A DNA stretch of 64,000 nt from Cellulomonas sp. 73-92 (GTDB taxonomy: Bacteria > Actinomycetota > Actinomycetes > Actinomycetales > Cellulomonadaceae). Within the stretch, counting starts at the first letter, position 1; each line of letters starts with the position of its first letter. Shown in pieces: positions 52,701 through 59,472 of this stretch. The translations under genes were made by a program, and so were the position numbers. Location: the NCBI RefSeq assembly GCF_001898175.1, contig NZ_MKTH01000013.1, positions 158,493 through 222,492 on the forward strand, read 5' to 3'. Below the pieces are notes generated by a model. That model saw only the letters and a list, made by a program, of their open reading frames with translations. It searched no databases and was not told the origin of the DNA.

Positions 52701-53792
52701 GATCTGCGGCGCCGTCATCTGCGGCCCGTCGCCGGGGCTCTGCACCTGCTCGACCAGGCGCGGCAGCTCCTCGCGGAGGTCCGTGGCCGCTGCCGTCAGG
52801 CGTCGCAGCGGGATGACGATCGTCCGAGCGATCACGAGCGCGAGGAAGAAGGACAGGACGACCGCGAGGATCGTGACGCCGCCGGTGAGGAAGGCGCGTT
52901 GCTGGGCGGCGCTGATGGCGTCGGAGGTCGTGGCCTGGGCCGCGCTGAGGACGTTGTCCGAGACGTCGGTGAGGCTCGTCCACTGGGCCGTGATCTCGTC
53001 CTCGAAGGACTTCGGCGTGACGGAGGACATCTGGAGCGCGTCGCCGGTCCCGATGAGCAGCCGGTCCTTCTGGAACCCGGCGTTCGGGTCGCCGCCGGGC
53101 AGCGCCAGGCCGATGCCCAGTCCGGCGACTGAAGCACGCGCCGCCTCGCGGTAGACCTCGGTCTCGTTGGACAGGGCGGTGTACGACTGACCGAGGGCCG
53201 CGGTGGGGAAGGCGTTGGCCAGCAGCGCATGCCCGTCGATCTCCTCCTGCACGAGGCCCCGGACGGTGCGGGCGACGTCGGTGTACGCCGAGATGTACGA
53301 GGCCACGAGCCGGTTGTCGATCTGGTTCGCCAGGTCGTCGAGCAGCACGACGTGGTCGTCGACGAGGCTGCCGTAGTCGGAGCGCACCAGGGCCGTCTGG
53401 TTGGTGTCCTGCTCCTGCCGCGCCTTCGGCAGCAGGTCCGTCAGGTCGCGCCGCACCTGGCCGACGTCGCCGGCGGCGGCTGCGGAGAAGCTGGACAGGT
53501 CGATCGCGTTCATCTTCGGGAGGAAGTCCGCGACCGCCGCGTCGGTCGTCGACCGAGCGGCCTTGATCTCGTCCGCCGTGCCGCCGACGAGGGAGAGCGC
53601 ACGCTCGTTGTTCAGCGCGTTGTTGAGCGCGACGGACGCGGAGGTCGTGGCGACGACGTGGCGCACGTTCTGGGCGGTCTGCAGGTTGCGGACCGACTCC
53701 CACGAGATGAACGCACCGGCAAGGAGGACGACGAGCATCGGCACCGCGAGGACCGCAAGAACCTTGGCGCGGATGCCCAGACGTCTCAGCAT
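49761..53792 (-). CDS. Conservon sensor kinase (CvnA-like) with NIT domain and long tail
   Basis: 1343 residues. Transmembrane segment 1 is VLAVLAVPMLVVLLAGAFISW (about 11-31). An extracellular nitrate/nitrite-sensing-type (NIT) domain spans about 45-295 and includes LNNERALSLVGG. Transmembrane segment 2 is about 305-327, then HAMP. A DHp-like helix has LFRLDHLATRMRRNAESLLVLAG. The ATPase is at about 480-620 (LLENATVFSEPET, RIADQGLGMSEDEL, RLGLFVVGRLAQRLG). The remaining 650-700 residues are Pro/Ala/Glu-rich and low in complexity. ATG 53792 has GGAAGG upstream. It heads the conservon; such kinases probably pass a signal to the roadblock/GTPase module. Confidence 0.93.
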   Translation of the reverse strand: MLRRLGIRAKVLAVLAVPMLVVLLAGAFISWESVRNLQTAQNVRHVVATTSASVALNNALNNERALSLVGGTADEIKAARSTTDAAVADFLPKMNAIDLSSFSAAAAGDVGQVRRDLTDLLPKARQEQDTNQTALVRSDYGSLVDDHVVLLDDLANQIDNRLVASYISAYTDVARTVRGLVQEEIDGHALLANAFPTAALGQSYTALSNETEVYREAARASVAGLGIGLALPGGDPNAGFQKDRLLIGTGDALQMSSVTPKSFEDEITAQWTSLTDVSDNVLSAAQATTSDAISAAQQRAFLTGGVTILAVVLSFFLALVIARTIVIPLRRLTAAATDLREELPRLVEQVQSPGDGPQMTAPQIPVTSRDEVGRLAGAFNAVNLTTFQVAQEQAALRGSIAEMFVNVARRDQVLLNRQLSFIDSLERTEEDPQALANLFRLDHLATRMRRNAESLLVLAGIDSGRRLRDALPLSDVVRTASSEIEQYDRVELDLQADPHMLGFNALPAAHLLAELLENATVFSEPETPVVVTTAVAGAHVEVRIADQGLGMSEDELAAANEKIAATSAGDALGAQRLGLFVVGRLAQRLGAEVRLRKNTRGGTGTETVVRFPATLFQSTEASPLGVYGDLAASEEPAAPVVSEVDLAALTEGVTEQGLPRRRAALPARPVRAAFDEDSIVLPDVTASVLPAELSAAGGDWAPLVVPDQYGAGTATGAELPSRQPAASAPGTPAADGVGRAPAIADPAARAGMFAGFRGRSDLAPVPAPAEPAEPEAPALVVPGLAPDEEWAPGQVAASFWTLEEPLAQPAATDEAPTWSSAVATEHARDEFVPASFTPQPPTAEAPLFDRAASEPWAEALAAEQPAPAEHVEPSVPVAAAVAATEEATAERWTPPEVDLAQWALPVTDAPAFEPQPDAFSGLSGWSAAQGADTVEDAPYAPFGRSLDEAQAWATGALPVVPEPAGFPGSDPVAAFPEPGDDLVESSTWPDWNADAEPWSVPALEEDHVASNGAATELPPVVEVPDLAVDASAPAAETFAPAAAELAPEPDAAEAAVPPGPFDEAEPTDLPVTPSWAPTVATESFHELVRGGDEGHARRRGWFGRRKERAVPAPAAVAPTPPAVLTPPVPVVAPAPALPVRSSAWAPAAGTTAPEAFPRHEPAPVPVAAAPAPAPVEPVPAPAAPAAPAVASSWAPQGSWTPPVATTLPNGSAGPGTAWSAPEWATARTSSSTGPAATPAGAPEHTPGPRIGTLDDEVAAMLALRSDIQEQALSELSQLSAYRPQVVAGSDRLTRRVPTAVPQAPDIVESTAERDPNEVRSRLASFQSGTARGRRDAGRDEETS

Positions 53793-53961
53793 GTCGTTTC
53801 CTTCCTCAGCGCCGCGGGTTGCGGCCTGGGAGACCCCCGTTCGGTCCAATCGGCTCGTGGCCGATGCACCATGAGTCCCCGCGGGGAGTTTGCCACGTAC
53901 GTCACCCGCACCGGAACGGTCGGCGTCCGGTTCGTCCGGCTCGTCCTGCGGCTTCGCGCCC

Positions 53962-53967
53962 TAGATT
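53962..53967 (+). promoter_or_regulatory. -10 element for leaderless oxidoreductase gene
   Basis: TAGATT ends 6 bases before the GTG at 53974 and only 3 bases before the GTG at 53971, so it favours the second GTG as start. Confidence 0.55.
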
Positions 53968-53973
53968 GCTGTG

Positions 53974-54942
53974 GTGCGCGCGATCGTCGTCACCGCTCCG
54001 GGTGAACCCCTGACCCTCGCCGAGGTCCCCGAACCGGAGGCCGGTCGCGCGGACCTGCTCGTCCAGGTGGCCGCCGCGGGCGTCAACCGGGCGGACCTGC
54101 TCCAGGCGGCCGGCCTGTACCCGCCCCCGCCGGGGGCGCCGCCGTGGCCCGGCCTCGAGGTCTCCGGCACGGTCGTGTCCGTCGGTGCGGACGTCGCGGG
54201 GTGGGCGGTCGGTGACCGCCTCGCCGCGCTGCTGCCCGGGGGCGGGTACGCGCAGCGGGTCGCCGTCCCGGCGGGGCTGGCGCTGCCCGTGGGTGACCGA
54301 CCGGACCTCGTCGACGCCGCCGCGCTGCCCGAGGCGCTGGCGACGGTGTGGTCGACCCTCGCACGAGCGGGGTTCGAGGCCGGTGACACCGTCCTGGTCC
54401 GGGGCGGGTCCGGCGGCATCGGCACCGTCGCGGTGCAGCTCGCGCGGGCCGCCGGTGCCCGCGTGCTGGCCACGGCGGGCGGTCCCGAGCGCTGCGCCCG
54501 CGTCGCCGCGCTGGGCGTCGACGTCGTCGTCGACCATCGCGCGCCGGGCCTCGTCGAGGCGGTGCTGGCGGCGACGGACGGGCGCGGAGTCGACATCGTG
54601 CTCGACGTCGTCGGTGCCGCGGCGCTGGCGGAGAACCTCACGATGCTCGCCGCCGACGGGCGGCTGGCGATCGTCGGGCTGCAGAAGGGCCGTCGGGGCG
54701 AGCTCGACCTGGGTCTCATGATGGACAAGCGCGCCGCCCTCGTCGTGACGGCGCTGCGGTCCAGACCGCTGGCCCAGAAGCTCACGATCATGGCGGACGT
54801 CCGCGAGCATGTGTGGCCGATGGTCACCGCCGGGCGCATCCGCCCGGTGGTCCACGCCCGCCTGCCGCTGGCGGCCGCCGCCGAGGCGCACCGTGCGATG
54901 GCCGCCGGCGAGGCGTTCGGCAAGATCCTCCTCATCCCGTAG
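53974..54942 (+). CDS. NAD(P)H:quinone oxidoreductase (zinc-free MDR family)
   Basis: 322 residues. It begins RAIVVTAPGEPLTLAEVPEPEAG and has the quinone oxidoreductase pattern AAAGVNRADLLQAAGLYPPPPGAP and the NADPH loop VLVRGGSGGIGTVAVQLARAAGA. The structural and catalytic zinc ligands of alcohol dehydrogenases are absent, so it belongs to the zeta-crystallin/PIG3 group, which reduces quinones. GTG 53974 is preferred over 53971 from the promoter position. Divergent from the conservon; the proteasome activator gene follows after 55 bases. Confidence 0.9.
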   Translation: MRAIVVTAPGEPLTLAEVPEPEAGRADLLVQVAAAGVNRADLLQAAGLYPPPPGAPPWPGLEVSGTVVSVGADVAGWAVGDRLAALLPGGGYAQRVAVPAGLALPVGDRPDLVDAAALPEALATVWSTLARAGFEAGDTVLVRGGSGGIGTVAVQLARAAGARVLATAGGPERCARVAALGVDVVVDHRAPGLVEAVLAATDGRGVDIVLDVVGAAALAENLTMLAADGRLAIVGLQKGRRGELDLGLMMDKRAALVVTALRSRPLAQKLTIMADVREHVWPMVTAGRIRPVVHARLPLAAAAEAHRAMAAGEAFGKILLIP

Positions 54943-54997
54943 GGGTCCGCGGCGTAACCGGCGGCGCCCGCGACCCGCGGGCGGCAGAATGCCAAGG

Positions 54998-55534
54998 GTG
55001 AGCGACGACGCGACGCAGGGACCGGACGAGCAGGCGACCCCCGAGGTCGCCGACGCAGAGGTCGACGAGCAGGAGGGGGTCGGCTCGCTCGTGGAGCAGC
55101 CGGCCAAGGTCATGCGCATCGGCACCATGATCAAGCAGCTGCTCGACGAGGTGCGTTCCGCGCCGCTCGACGAGGCCGCCCGCGCCCGGTTGGCCGCGAT
55201 CCACGCGCGGTCGCTGCACGAGCTGGAGGACGGGCTGTCCCCCGAGCTCATCGACGAGCTGGAGCGGATCACCCTGCCGTTCACCAGCGACTCGCCGTCC
55301 GACGCCGAGCTGCGCATCGCGCAGGCCCAGCTCGTCGGCTGGCTCGAGGGCCTGTTCCACGGCATCCAGACGGCGCTGGTCGCCCAGCAGATGGCGGCCC
55401 AGGCCCAGCTGTCGCAGATGCGCCGCGCGCTGCCGCCGGGCGCGCGTCAGGTGGCCCCCGGCACCTTCGTCGTGCCCGCGCCTCAGGGCGCCGAGGACGA
55501 CGACGAGCGCCGGAGCCCCGGGCAGTACCTCTAG
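54998..55534 (+). CDS. Bacterial proteasome activator Bpa/PafE
   Basis: 178 residues. The central four-helix part includes VEQPAKVMRIGTMIKQLLDEVRSAPLDEAARARLAAIHARSLHELEDGL in sections, then LVGWLEGLFHGIQTALVAQQMAAQAQL. The protein ends exactly in GQYL, the motif that docks activators onto the 20S proteasome alpha ring. Bpa rings feed unfolded proteins to the proteasome without ATP. GTG 54998 has a -10-like CAGAAT 7 bases upstream (54985-54990), so it may be leaderless. It implies a 20S proteasome elsewhere in the genome. Confidence 0.95.
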   Translation: MSDDATQGPDEQATPEVADAEVDEQEGVGSLVEQPAKVMRIGTMIKQLLDEVRSAPLDEAARARLAAIHARSLHELEDGLSPELIDELERITLPFTSDSPSDAELRIAQAQLVGWLEGLFHGIQTALVAQQMAAQAQLSQMRRALPPGARQVAPGTFVVPAPQGAEDDDERRSPGQYL

Positions 55535-55535
55535 C

Positions 55536-56378
55536 TCACGACTTGTCGAGGTTGGCGATCTGGTCGGCCTTCGGCGCCTGGATGTCGACCGGCTCGCCCC
55601 ACCCGCTGAACGTCATCTGCGTCGACGTGCCGAGGGCGTCGTAGGCGACGCGTCGCACCAGACCGTCCGCGTCGATCCAGTAGTGGTAGGTGAGCATCGG
55701 CGGCAGCGTCGCGCCGGCCGCCGTCGCCTGCTTCAGGGCGTCGTCCAGGGTCTGGCGGGTCGTGCCGGTCACCTTCGACAGGTCGACGACGACGTCGAAC
55801 GCCTGCGTGAGCGCCCCGCCGACCTGCTGCGGCTCGCCCACCTTCGTCACCGAGAGGATCGCGCCCTGCAGGTCCTTGGCGCTGCTGGCGGGGTCGACGT
55901 CGGTGGGCATGGGGACCCCGGTCGACGGATCGCTGGCGGGGTCGACGGCGACGAACATGCCGCCCGTCACCTCTCCCATGTTCATGTAGAGCACGCCGCC
56001 GACCAGGCGCATGTCGATGCCGGTGGTCGAGCCCGGCACCGTCATGGTCATCGCCAGCTCCGGCGTGGCGCCGGCCGTGGCGCGCAGCGCGCCGGTGGCC
56101 GTCATGGTGGTGCCCGCGGAGGTGACCGCCATGTCGAACGTGGCGCTCATGGCCGGCAGCGACGCCTGTGCCTTCGTCAGCGCCCCGACGAACGTGTCGG
56201 CGGTCAGCTCGATGACCCCGGTCGGTGTCGGCGTGGGCGAGGGTGACGGTGCCGCGCTCGTCGCCGGCGCCTGGCTGGTCGGGACGGCGGCGGGCGGTGC
56301 GGAGGTGCCGCACGCGGCCAGCCCGGCCGCGAGCGCGACGACGGACGAACCCAGCAGAAGACGACGCGACCGCATCAT
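55536..56378 (-). CDS. LppX/LprG-like lipoprotein
   Basis: 280 residues. Signal peptide with lipobox LAAC (Cys 23), then a Pro/Ser/Thr linker. The mature domain has the LppX_LprAFG features: alternating beta strands such as ATFDMAVTSAGTTMTATGALRATAGATPELAMTM, 'YMNMGEVTGGMFVAVDP', and 'YHYWIDADGLVRRVAYDALGTSTQMTFSGWGEPVDIQAP'. The family binds or transports acyl lipids across the envelope in mycobacteria. Its stop is 1 base from the convergent proteasome-activator stop. Start may be the first or second ATG. Confidence 0.88.
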   Translation of the reverse strand: MMRSRRLLLGSSVVALAAGLAACGTSAPPAAVPTSQAPATSAAPSPSPTPTPTGVIELTADTFVGALTKAQASLPAMSATFDMAVTSAGTTMTATGALRATAGATPELAMTMTVPGSTTGIDMRLVGGVLYMNMGEVTGGMFVAVDPASDPSTGVPMPTDVDPASSAKDLQGAILSVTKVGEPQQVGGALTQAFDVVVDLSKVTGTTRQTLDDALKQATAAGATLPPMLTYHYWIDADGLVRRVAYDALGTSTQMTFSGWGEPVDIQAPKADQIANLDKS

Positions 56379-56492
56379 GTGGAGCCCCCCGACTCGGGCG
56401 CCGGGACGCCGGCGCGCAGCCCGACGACATGGTCGGGCGTAGGCATCGTGGCACGGGGCGGGGGTCCCGTGGGGTCGTTCCCGGGCGATTCC

Positions 56493-57332
56493 TCAGCCCG
56501 GCGGCGCCTCGTCCGGGCGGCCGGTCAGCGCGATGGCGCCGCACACCAGCAGCATCCCGACGACCTCCGCCGCGTTCGGCAGCTGGCGCAGCACCAGCAC
56601 GCCCACCACCGCCGAGCACACCGGCAGCAGCGCCAGCAGCACCGCGAACGTCGCGGCCCGCACGCGGCGGAGCACCACCTGCTCGATCCCGTACGGGATC
56701 ACCGACGAGCACACCGCCACGGCGACGACCGCCAGCGCCAGCCGCCAGTCGCCGAGCACGGGCGCCGCGCGCCCGGCGAGGAACGGCGCGAACACGACGC
56801 CACCCGTCGCCATGCCCACGGCCAGCCCCGCCAGGCCGCCGCTCTGCCCCGCCACCCGCCGGCCGAGGACGATGTACCCCGCCCACAGCACGGCCGCGGC
56901 GAGGATCGCCAGCAGGCCGACCCGGGCCCCGGGCCCCATCCCGAGGCTGACTCCCGCGAGCAGCACGACACCGACCAGTGCGACGCCGATCGACGCGCGG
57001 TCGCGCCAGCCGCGGCCGGTGACCGCGGCGACGCTGACCGGCCCGAGGAACTCCACGGCCACCGCGGTGCCCAGCGGCAGGTGCGCGATCGCGATGTAGA
57101 AGGAGACGTTCATGCCGGCCAGCACCACGCCGAACAGCGCCGCGGTCGCCAGCCGACGGCCCCGCAGCCGCGCCCGCCACGGGCGCGCCCAGCCGAGCAG
57201 GATCACGGCCGCGATGGCGATGCGCAGCCAGGCGATCGTCGTCGGCGGCAGCGTCCCGAACAGCCGGACCGCCACCGCGGCGCCCACGTACTGGGTCAGC
57301 CCCGAGAGGACGAACAGCAGCGGGGCGGGCAC
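56493..57332 (-). CDS. EamA-family transporter (RhtA-like)
   Basis: 279 residues with ten hydrophobic segments in two EamA repeats (first around TIAWLRIAIAAVILLGW, second around GYIVLGRRVAGQSGG). 'AVAVEFLGPVSVAA' in the first repeat resembles the RhtA threonine/homoserine exporter subgroup. The exported compound is not shown. GTG 57332 has TAGCCT 6 bases upstream, so it is probably leaderless. It is co-directional with the sugar importer genes, 38 bases... of permease tail excluded; separate promoter suggests independent control. Confidence 0.88.
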   Translation of the reverse strand: MPAPLLFVLSGLTQYVGAAVAVRLFGTLPPTTIAWLRIAIAAVILLGWARPWRARLRGRRLATAALFGVVLAGMNVSFYIAIAHLPLGTAVAVEFLGPVSVAAVTGRGWRDRASIGVALVGVVLLAGVSLGMGPGARVGLLAILAAAVLWAGYIVLGRRVAGQSGGLAGLAVGMATGGVVFAPFLAGRAAPVLGDWRLALAVVAVAVCSSVIPYGIEQVVLRRVRAATFAVLLALLPVCSAVVGVLVLRQLPNAAEVVGMLLVCGAIALTGRPDEAPPG

Positions 57333-57338
57333 CGGCCC

Positions 57339-57344
57339 AGGCTA
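57339..57344 (-). promoter_or_regulatory. -10 element for leaderless EamA gene
   Basis: Reverse-strand TAGCCT ends 6 bases before the GTG at 57332. Confidence 0.5.
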
Positions 57345-57381
57345 GCGGCCGGCATCCGCCCCGCCGTTCGTTCGTCGGGCG

Positions 57382-58323
57382 CTACCCCTTGACGGACCCC
57401 GCCAGCAGGCCGCGGACGAAGTAGCGCTGCAGCGCGAGGAACACGATCAGGGGCACGACGATCGTGACGAACCCGGCCGGCGCCAGCAGCTCCGCGTGGG
57501 CGCCGTAGTTGCCGACGAGGCTCTGCATGCGGGCTGTGACGGGCTGCATCGTCGGGTCCGAGCCACCGAACACCTTGGCCACCAGGAGGTCGTTCCACAC
57601 CCAGAGGAACTGGAAGATCGAGAACGAGGCGATCGCCGGCATCGACAGCGGGAGCACGATCGACCGGAAGATCCGCAGGTGGGACGCGCCGTCGATGCGC
57701 GCCGCCTCCATGACGGAGTTCGGCAGCTGGGCGATGAAGTTGTGCAGCAGGAACACGGCCAGCGGCAGCGAGAACATCGTGTGCGAGAGCCAGATCTGCG
57801 CGAGCGTGCCGTTGATGTGCGGCGACGGCAGGATAGTCACCCCGGCGATCTGCAGGCCGTGCACGTAGTACTGCTGCAGCGGTACGAGGGCCATCTGCAG
57901 GGGCACCACCTGCAGCGCGAAGATCCCGAAGAAGATGACGTCGCTGCCCCGGAACGGCAGCCACGCGATCGCGTAGCCGGCCATCGAGGCGATGAAGATC
58001 GGGATGATCGTCGCCGGGATGGTGATCGCCAGCGAGTTCACCAGCGGGATGAGCATGCCGCCGCTACCGGTGAGCACCTGGTTGTAGCCGTCGAGGCTGA
58101 ACGTGGGGTGGACGAAGAACATCCACCAGCCCGTGGTGGCAGCGTCCTGCTTCGACCGGAACGAGTTGATGAACAGCCCGAGCGTCGGGATGGTCCACAG
58201 CAGGCCGATGAGCACGGCGAAGAACGAGGCCATCGGCGTGCTGAAGCGGCGGCGGACCGCCTTGACCGCCTCGGCGCCGTGCAGCGGCTTCGCGACGTCG
58301 GTCGACGTGGTGACGGTGGTCAT
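57382..58323 (-). CDS. Sugar ABC permease, MalG type
   Basis: 313 residues with six membrane segments. The first is MASFFAVLIGLLWTIPTLGLFINSF. The EAA loop reads VMEAARIDGASHLRIFRSIVLPLSMP, the ATPase-contact motif of the MalFG family. 'FLWVWNDLLVAK' and the ending 'QRYFVRGLLAGSVKG' are typical of MalG proteins. Its ATG overlaps the MalF-type stop (ATGA). With the partner permease and lipoprotein it forms a family 1 carbohydrate importer. No ATPase gene is nearby. Confidence 0.95.
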   Translation of the reverse strand: MTTVTTSTDVAKPLHGAEAVKAVRRRFSTPMASFFAVLIGLLWTIPTLGLFINSFRSKQDAATTGWWMFFVHPTFSLDGYNQVLTGSGGMLIPLVNSLAITIPATIIPIFIASMAGYAIAWLPFRGSDVIFFGIFALQVVPLQMALVPLQQYYVHGLQIAGVTILPSPHINGTLAQIWLSHTMFSLPLAVFLLHNFIAQLPNSVMEAARIDGASHLRIFRSIVLPLSMPAIASFSIFQFLWVWNDLLVAKVFGGSDPTMQPVTARMQSLVGNYGAHAELLAPAGFVTIVVPLIVFLALQRYFVRGLLAGSVKG

Positions 58324-59342
58324 CGGATCTCCCGTTCCCGGCGCAGCACGCGGACGTTGTAGAAGACGAGCGGCACGACCGCGATGAAGAGGATCACCGC
58401 GAGGGCGCTGCCCCGGCCGACCTGGCTGGTGACGAACATGTCCGAGAACATCCGGCGGGCGAGGATGTCCGTGCTGAAGTTCCCGTTGGTCATGGTGAAG
58501 ACGATGTCGAACACCTTGAGCGTGGTGATCATCACCGTCGTCAGCACCACGACGAGGGTGCCGCGGATCATCGGGACCTGGATGGTGCGGAAGAGGCGCC
58601 ACCCGGAGGCGCCGTCCATCCGGGCCGATTCGATGACCTCCTCCGGGATCGCCTTGAGGGCGGCCCCGAGCACCACCATCGAGAAGCCCGCCTGGATCCA
58701 GATGAGGATCACCATCATGAGGAAGGTGTTGAGGGGGGCGGTGAGCATCCAGTTCGGCGGGTTGCGCCAGCCGAGGGCGATGACCACCTGGCTCAGCAGG
58801 CCGGTCTGCGGCAGCGACGGGTCCTTGTAGTCGTAGACGTACCGCCAGATCACTGACGCGCCGACGAAGGAGATCGCCGTGGGCAGGAACACCATCGTCT
58901 TCGCCGCCGACGGGTGCTTCATGCGGTCGACGAGCAGGGCGACGAGGAGCCCGACGCCGACGGACACGACCGGGACGATGAGCAGCCACAGCACCGTGCG
59001 AAGGATCGTCTGCTGGGTCGCCGGGTCGGTGAACGCGTAGACGTAGTTCTTCAGCCCGATGTACTTGATCTTCTGCTGACCGAGGAACTGCTGGTTGGTC
59101 AGGCTGTTGTTGATGGTCGTGATCGCCGGGATGACTAGGCCCAGCGCGACGAGGAACAGCGCCGGGACGAGGCAGATGATGAGCGCGATCGGCTTCTGCA
59201 GCCGACCGGTGGCCCGCCCCGCGACGTAGAACACGATGAAGAGGATGGCGACGAAGCCACCGACGGCCTCGATCACGCCGAGCAGGGTGGTGGCCGCCTG
59301 GCCCGCCACGCTCGACGCCATGACGACGTGTGAAGCGGTCAC
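58320..59342 (-). CDS. Sugar ABC permease, MalF type
   Basis: 340 residues. An N-terminal pair of hydrophobic segments (VGGFVAILFIVFYVAG, LIICLVPALFLVALGLVIPAI) is followed by a periplasmic stretch and a permease core with the EAA loop VIESARMDGASGWRLFRTIQVPMIRG. Start is GTG 59342, with GGGAG 6 bases upstream. A strong hairpin separates it from the binding-protein gene. The order SBP-MalF-MalG without ATPase is common in actinobacteria, where a shared MsiK-type ATPase serves many importers. Confidence 0.94.
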   Translation of the reverse strand: MTASHVVMASSVAGQAATTLLGVIEAVGGFVAILFIVFYVAGRATGRLQKPIALIICLVPALFLVALGLVIPAITTINNSLTNQQFLGQQKIKYIGLKNYVYAFTDPATQQTILRTVLWLLIVPVVSVGVGLLVALLVDRMKHPSAAKTMVFLPTAISFVGASVIWRYVYDYKDPSLPQTGLLSQVVIALGWRNPPNWMLTAPLNTFLMMVILIWIQAGFSMVVLGAALKAIPEEVIESARMDGASGWRLFRTIQVPMIRGTLVVVLTTVMITTLKVFDIVFTMTNGNFSTDILARRMFSDMFVTSQVGRGSALAVILFIAVVPLVFYNVRVLRREREIR

Positions 59343-59401
59343 CGCAGACTCCCTTGTCCGTCCACCAACGACCAGAGTTCCACCGGTGTGCTCAACCTAG
59401 A

Positions 59402-59439
59402 TGCTCCGGCCCGCGGGACGCATCCCACGGGCCGGAGCA
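59402..59439 (-). terminator. Intercistronic hairpin after the sugar-binding-protein gene
   Basis: Perfect 12-bp arms TGCTCCGGCCCG (59402-59413) and 59428-59439; inside, GGGA/TCCC extends the stem across one mismatch to a CGCA loop. A second small hairpin, CTGCAC-AGG-GTGCAG (59452-59466), lies just after the binding-protein stop. Position mirrors the hairpin at 2285-2328. Confidence 0.7.
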
Positions 59440-59472
59440 CCTCAGGTGTCACTGCACAGGGTGCAGCGGGAT

